Assembly (NCBI GenBank): GCA_023055505.1
Contig: JALIRH010000001.1
Location: 97,929,034 to 97,993,033 of the forward strand
Direction: 5' to 3'
Source of the DNA: Callipepla californica brunnescens
Taxonomy: Eukaryota; Chordata; Aves; Galliformes; Odontophoridae
DNA length: 64,000 nt
This document shows, piece by piece, positions 63,003 to 64,000 of this stretch. The notes under the pieces were generated by a model. That model searched no databases. It was not told the origin of the DNA and was given only the letters and a program-made list of their open reading frames with translations. Each line of letters begins with the position of its first letter. Position 1 is the stretch's first letter. The position numbers and the translations under genes were made by a program.

Positions 63003-64000
63003 GTGAGTGTTAATAAATGATCCATCCCAACGTTTCTATCAGATTGTGTCTAAAGCATGTCCTAAACCATGGAAATTTCTGTTCTGTTCTGTCAGCTGAG
63101 CCTCAGTGGTCACATGTTCAGAGGAGTGTGACCTCAGTTGTGAACTTGAAACTAAGAAATAGGGAACACATACATTCTGTCCTTCTGTAGACTTATTCAA
63201 GAAATTCAATAAAGATTTCATACAGGATGTATTTGTTGGCTGAATTATGGTGCCAGTGATTTTACCTGATAGAGGTACCTGCTTGATGTGAGACTTCTGA
63301 GATCAATGGAATCTTTGTACTTACATGAAATGCTACACTGATTGATAAATCTGACCATGCATGATTTGGTTCAAACACCAAAGGTGCTCTGTGAGGTAAC
63401 AAAGTATCTCTGAATCCCTTTACCTGGTCCAGTACTGGTTTGCATGGGAATGTCCACATTGCAGTACAAAATGAACATTCCCGAACTACCTTGAGATGCA
63501 AGCCCTTGGACCTCAGCACCAGTTTGACTGTGGCAATGTAGAACTGTAAAACCTGGTGTTTTCCAAATTCTGTGTTATCAGATTGGCTGTGTTAGTAGGC
63601 TTTTCTGCATTGGTCCTAAACCTAGCTACAGCTCTTGGGATTTTAGTGTTGTCAGAACCTGTATGCTTAGCACTGTTTTGTGTGTCTTTCATTGGAGATA
63701 CCTTTGCTAGCTTACTCTTAACAATTACATACTGGTATTATGAGACAGACATTCATTTTTCAACAGCCTGTTATTGCCAAAAAGAGAGCACCTAGGAACT
63801 GCTGGCCATGCTTAAAGAAGTCAATGAATACAACCTAAAGTATTGTCTTCAATCTCACCTCCTGATGGTGATGGCATGGGGAAACAGCTTTTAATGATTT
63901 CGTTTCCCTAAAATACAAACAGGGAGACTCCAAGTGATGGCCAGTCTAGTGGCTTTTTGATCTGGGGTAAAATAATCTGGGGGAAACTCCTTTCTGCTAG
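63003..64000 (+). other. Intron 4 of TBC1D4 (partial)
   Basis: Starts GTGAGT and runs off the window. A 79-codon open frame (63556-63795) is hydrophobic but lacks splice or promoter context and is treated as chance. No repeat was recognised. Confidence 0.8.

Larger units (their letters stand above)
671..64000 (+). other. TBC1D4: TBC1D4 (AS160) gene, 5' part: coding exons 1-4 and introns 1-4 (partial)
   Basis: Four + strand coding blocks at 671-1141, 57378-57980, 59326-59415 and 62898-63002 join in frame (all phase 0) into 423 codons. Their order and sequence match the N-terminal third of vertebrate TBC1D4. The family protein is a cytosolic and vesicle-associated Rab GAP. Akt phosphorylation relieves its inhibition of Rab8/10/14, allowing GLUT4 vesicles to reach the plasma membrane. 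Introns are about 56.2 kb (intron 1), 1.35 kb (2) and 3.48 kb (3); intron 4 is open at the window end. A very long first intron after a CpG-island first exon fits the usual layout of this gene. The TBC domain exons are not in the window. Recognition is by remembered family sequence, not by a search. Confidence 0.95.

Noticed and set aside
1..64000. CRISPR arrays, operons, phage, plasmid or toxin systems, tRNA or rRNA genes
   Set aside because: No spaced repeats of CRISPR type, no tightly packed genes, and no tRNA or rRNA sequence recognised; the window is a vertebrate gene and its introns.

Overview
The window is vertebrate nuclear DNA, almost certainly from a bird. It holds the 5' part of one gene on the + strand, TBC1D4 (AS160, the Akt-regulated Rab GTPase-activating protein of insulin-stimulated GLUT4 traffic). 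The bird assignment rests on many CR1 LINE 3' ends (reading like ...CCCTTCCAACCC...TTCTATGA) and two LTRs of recognisable avian ERV type. No bacterial, phage, plasmid, CRISPR or operon-like content is present.

Layout: 1-380 is upstream flank with a 15-G run. About 380-1230 is a CpG island carrying a TATA-less GC-rich promoter, the 5' leader with a three-codon uORF, and coding exon 1 (671-1141). Intron 1 (1142-57377, about 56 kb) fills most of the window. It starts with an apparent non-canonical GC donor. It contains about a dozen CR1 fragments, two solo-type LTRs, one pair of related unassigned repeats, simple repeats, and a few weak exon-like open segments. Coding exons 2 (57378-57980), 3 (59326-59415) and 4 (62898-63002) follow, and the window ends inside intron 4. 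All exon junctions are phase 0. The four exons give 157+201+30+35 = 423 codons, which cover the first PTB domain, the start of the second PTB domain, and a phosphorylation-rich insert with two R-x-R-x-x-S sites. The C-terminal calmodulin-binding and RabGAP parts lie beyond the window.

Most open reading frames elsewhere are chance frames, antisense shadows of exon 1, or CR1 remnants. I do not see a new biological system. The points most worth checking are the GC-AG intron 1, the uORF, a 29-codon exon-like segment at 28707-28793 that would keep the TBC1D4 frame, the nested and near-identical CR1 copies, and a few strong DNA symmetries (a 20-bp palindrome, a 15-bp-stem hairpin and a 40-bp tandem repeat).
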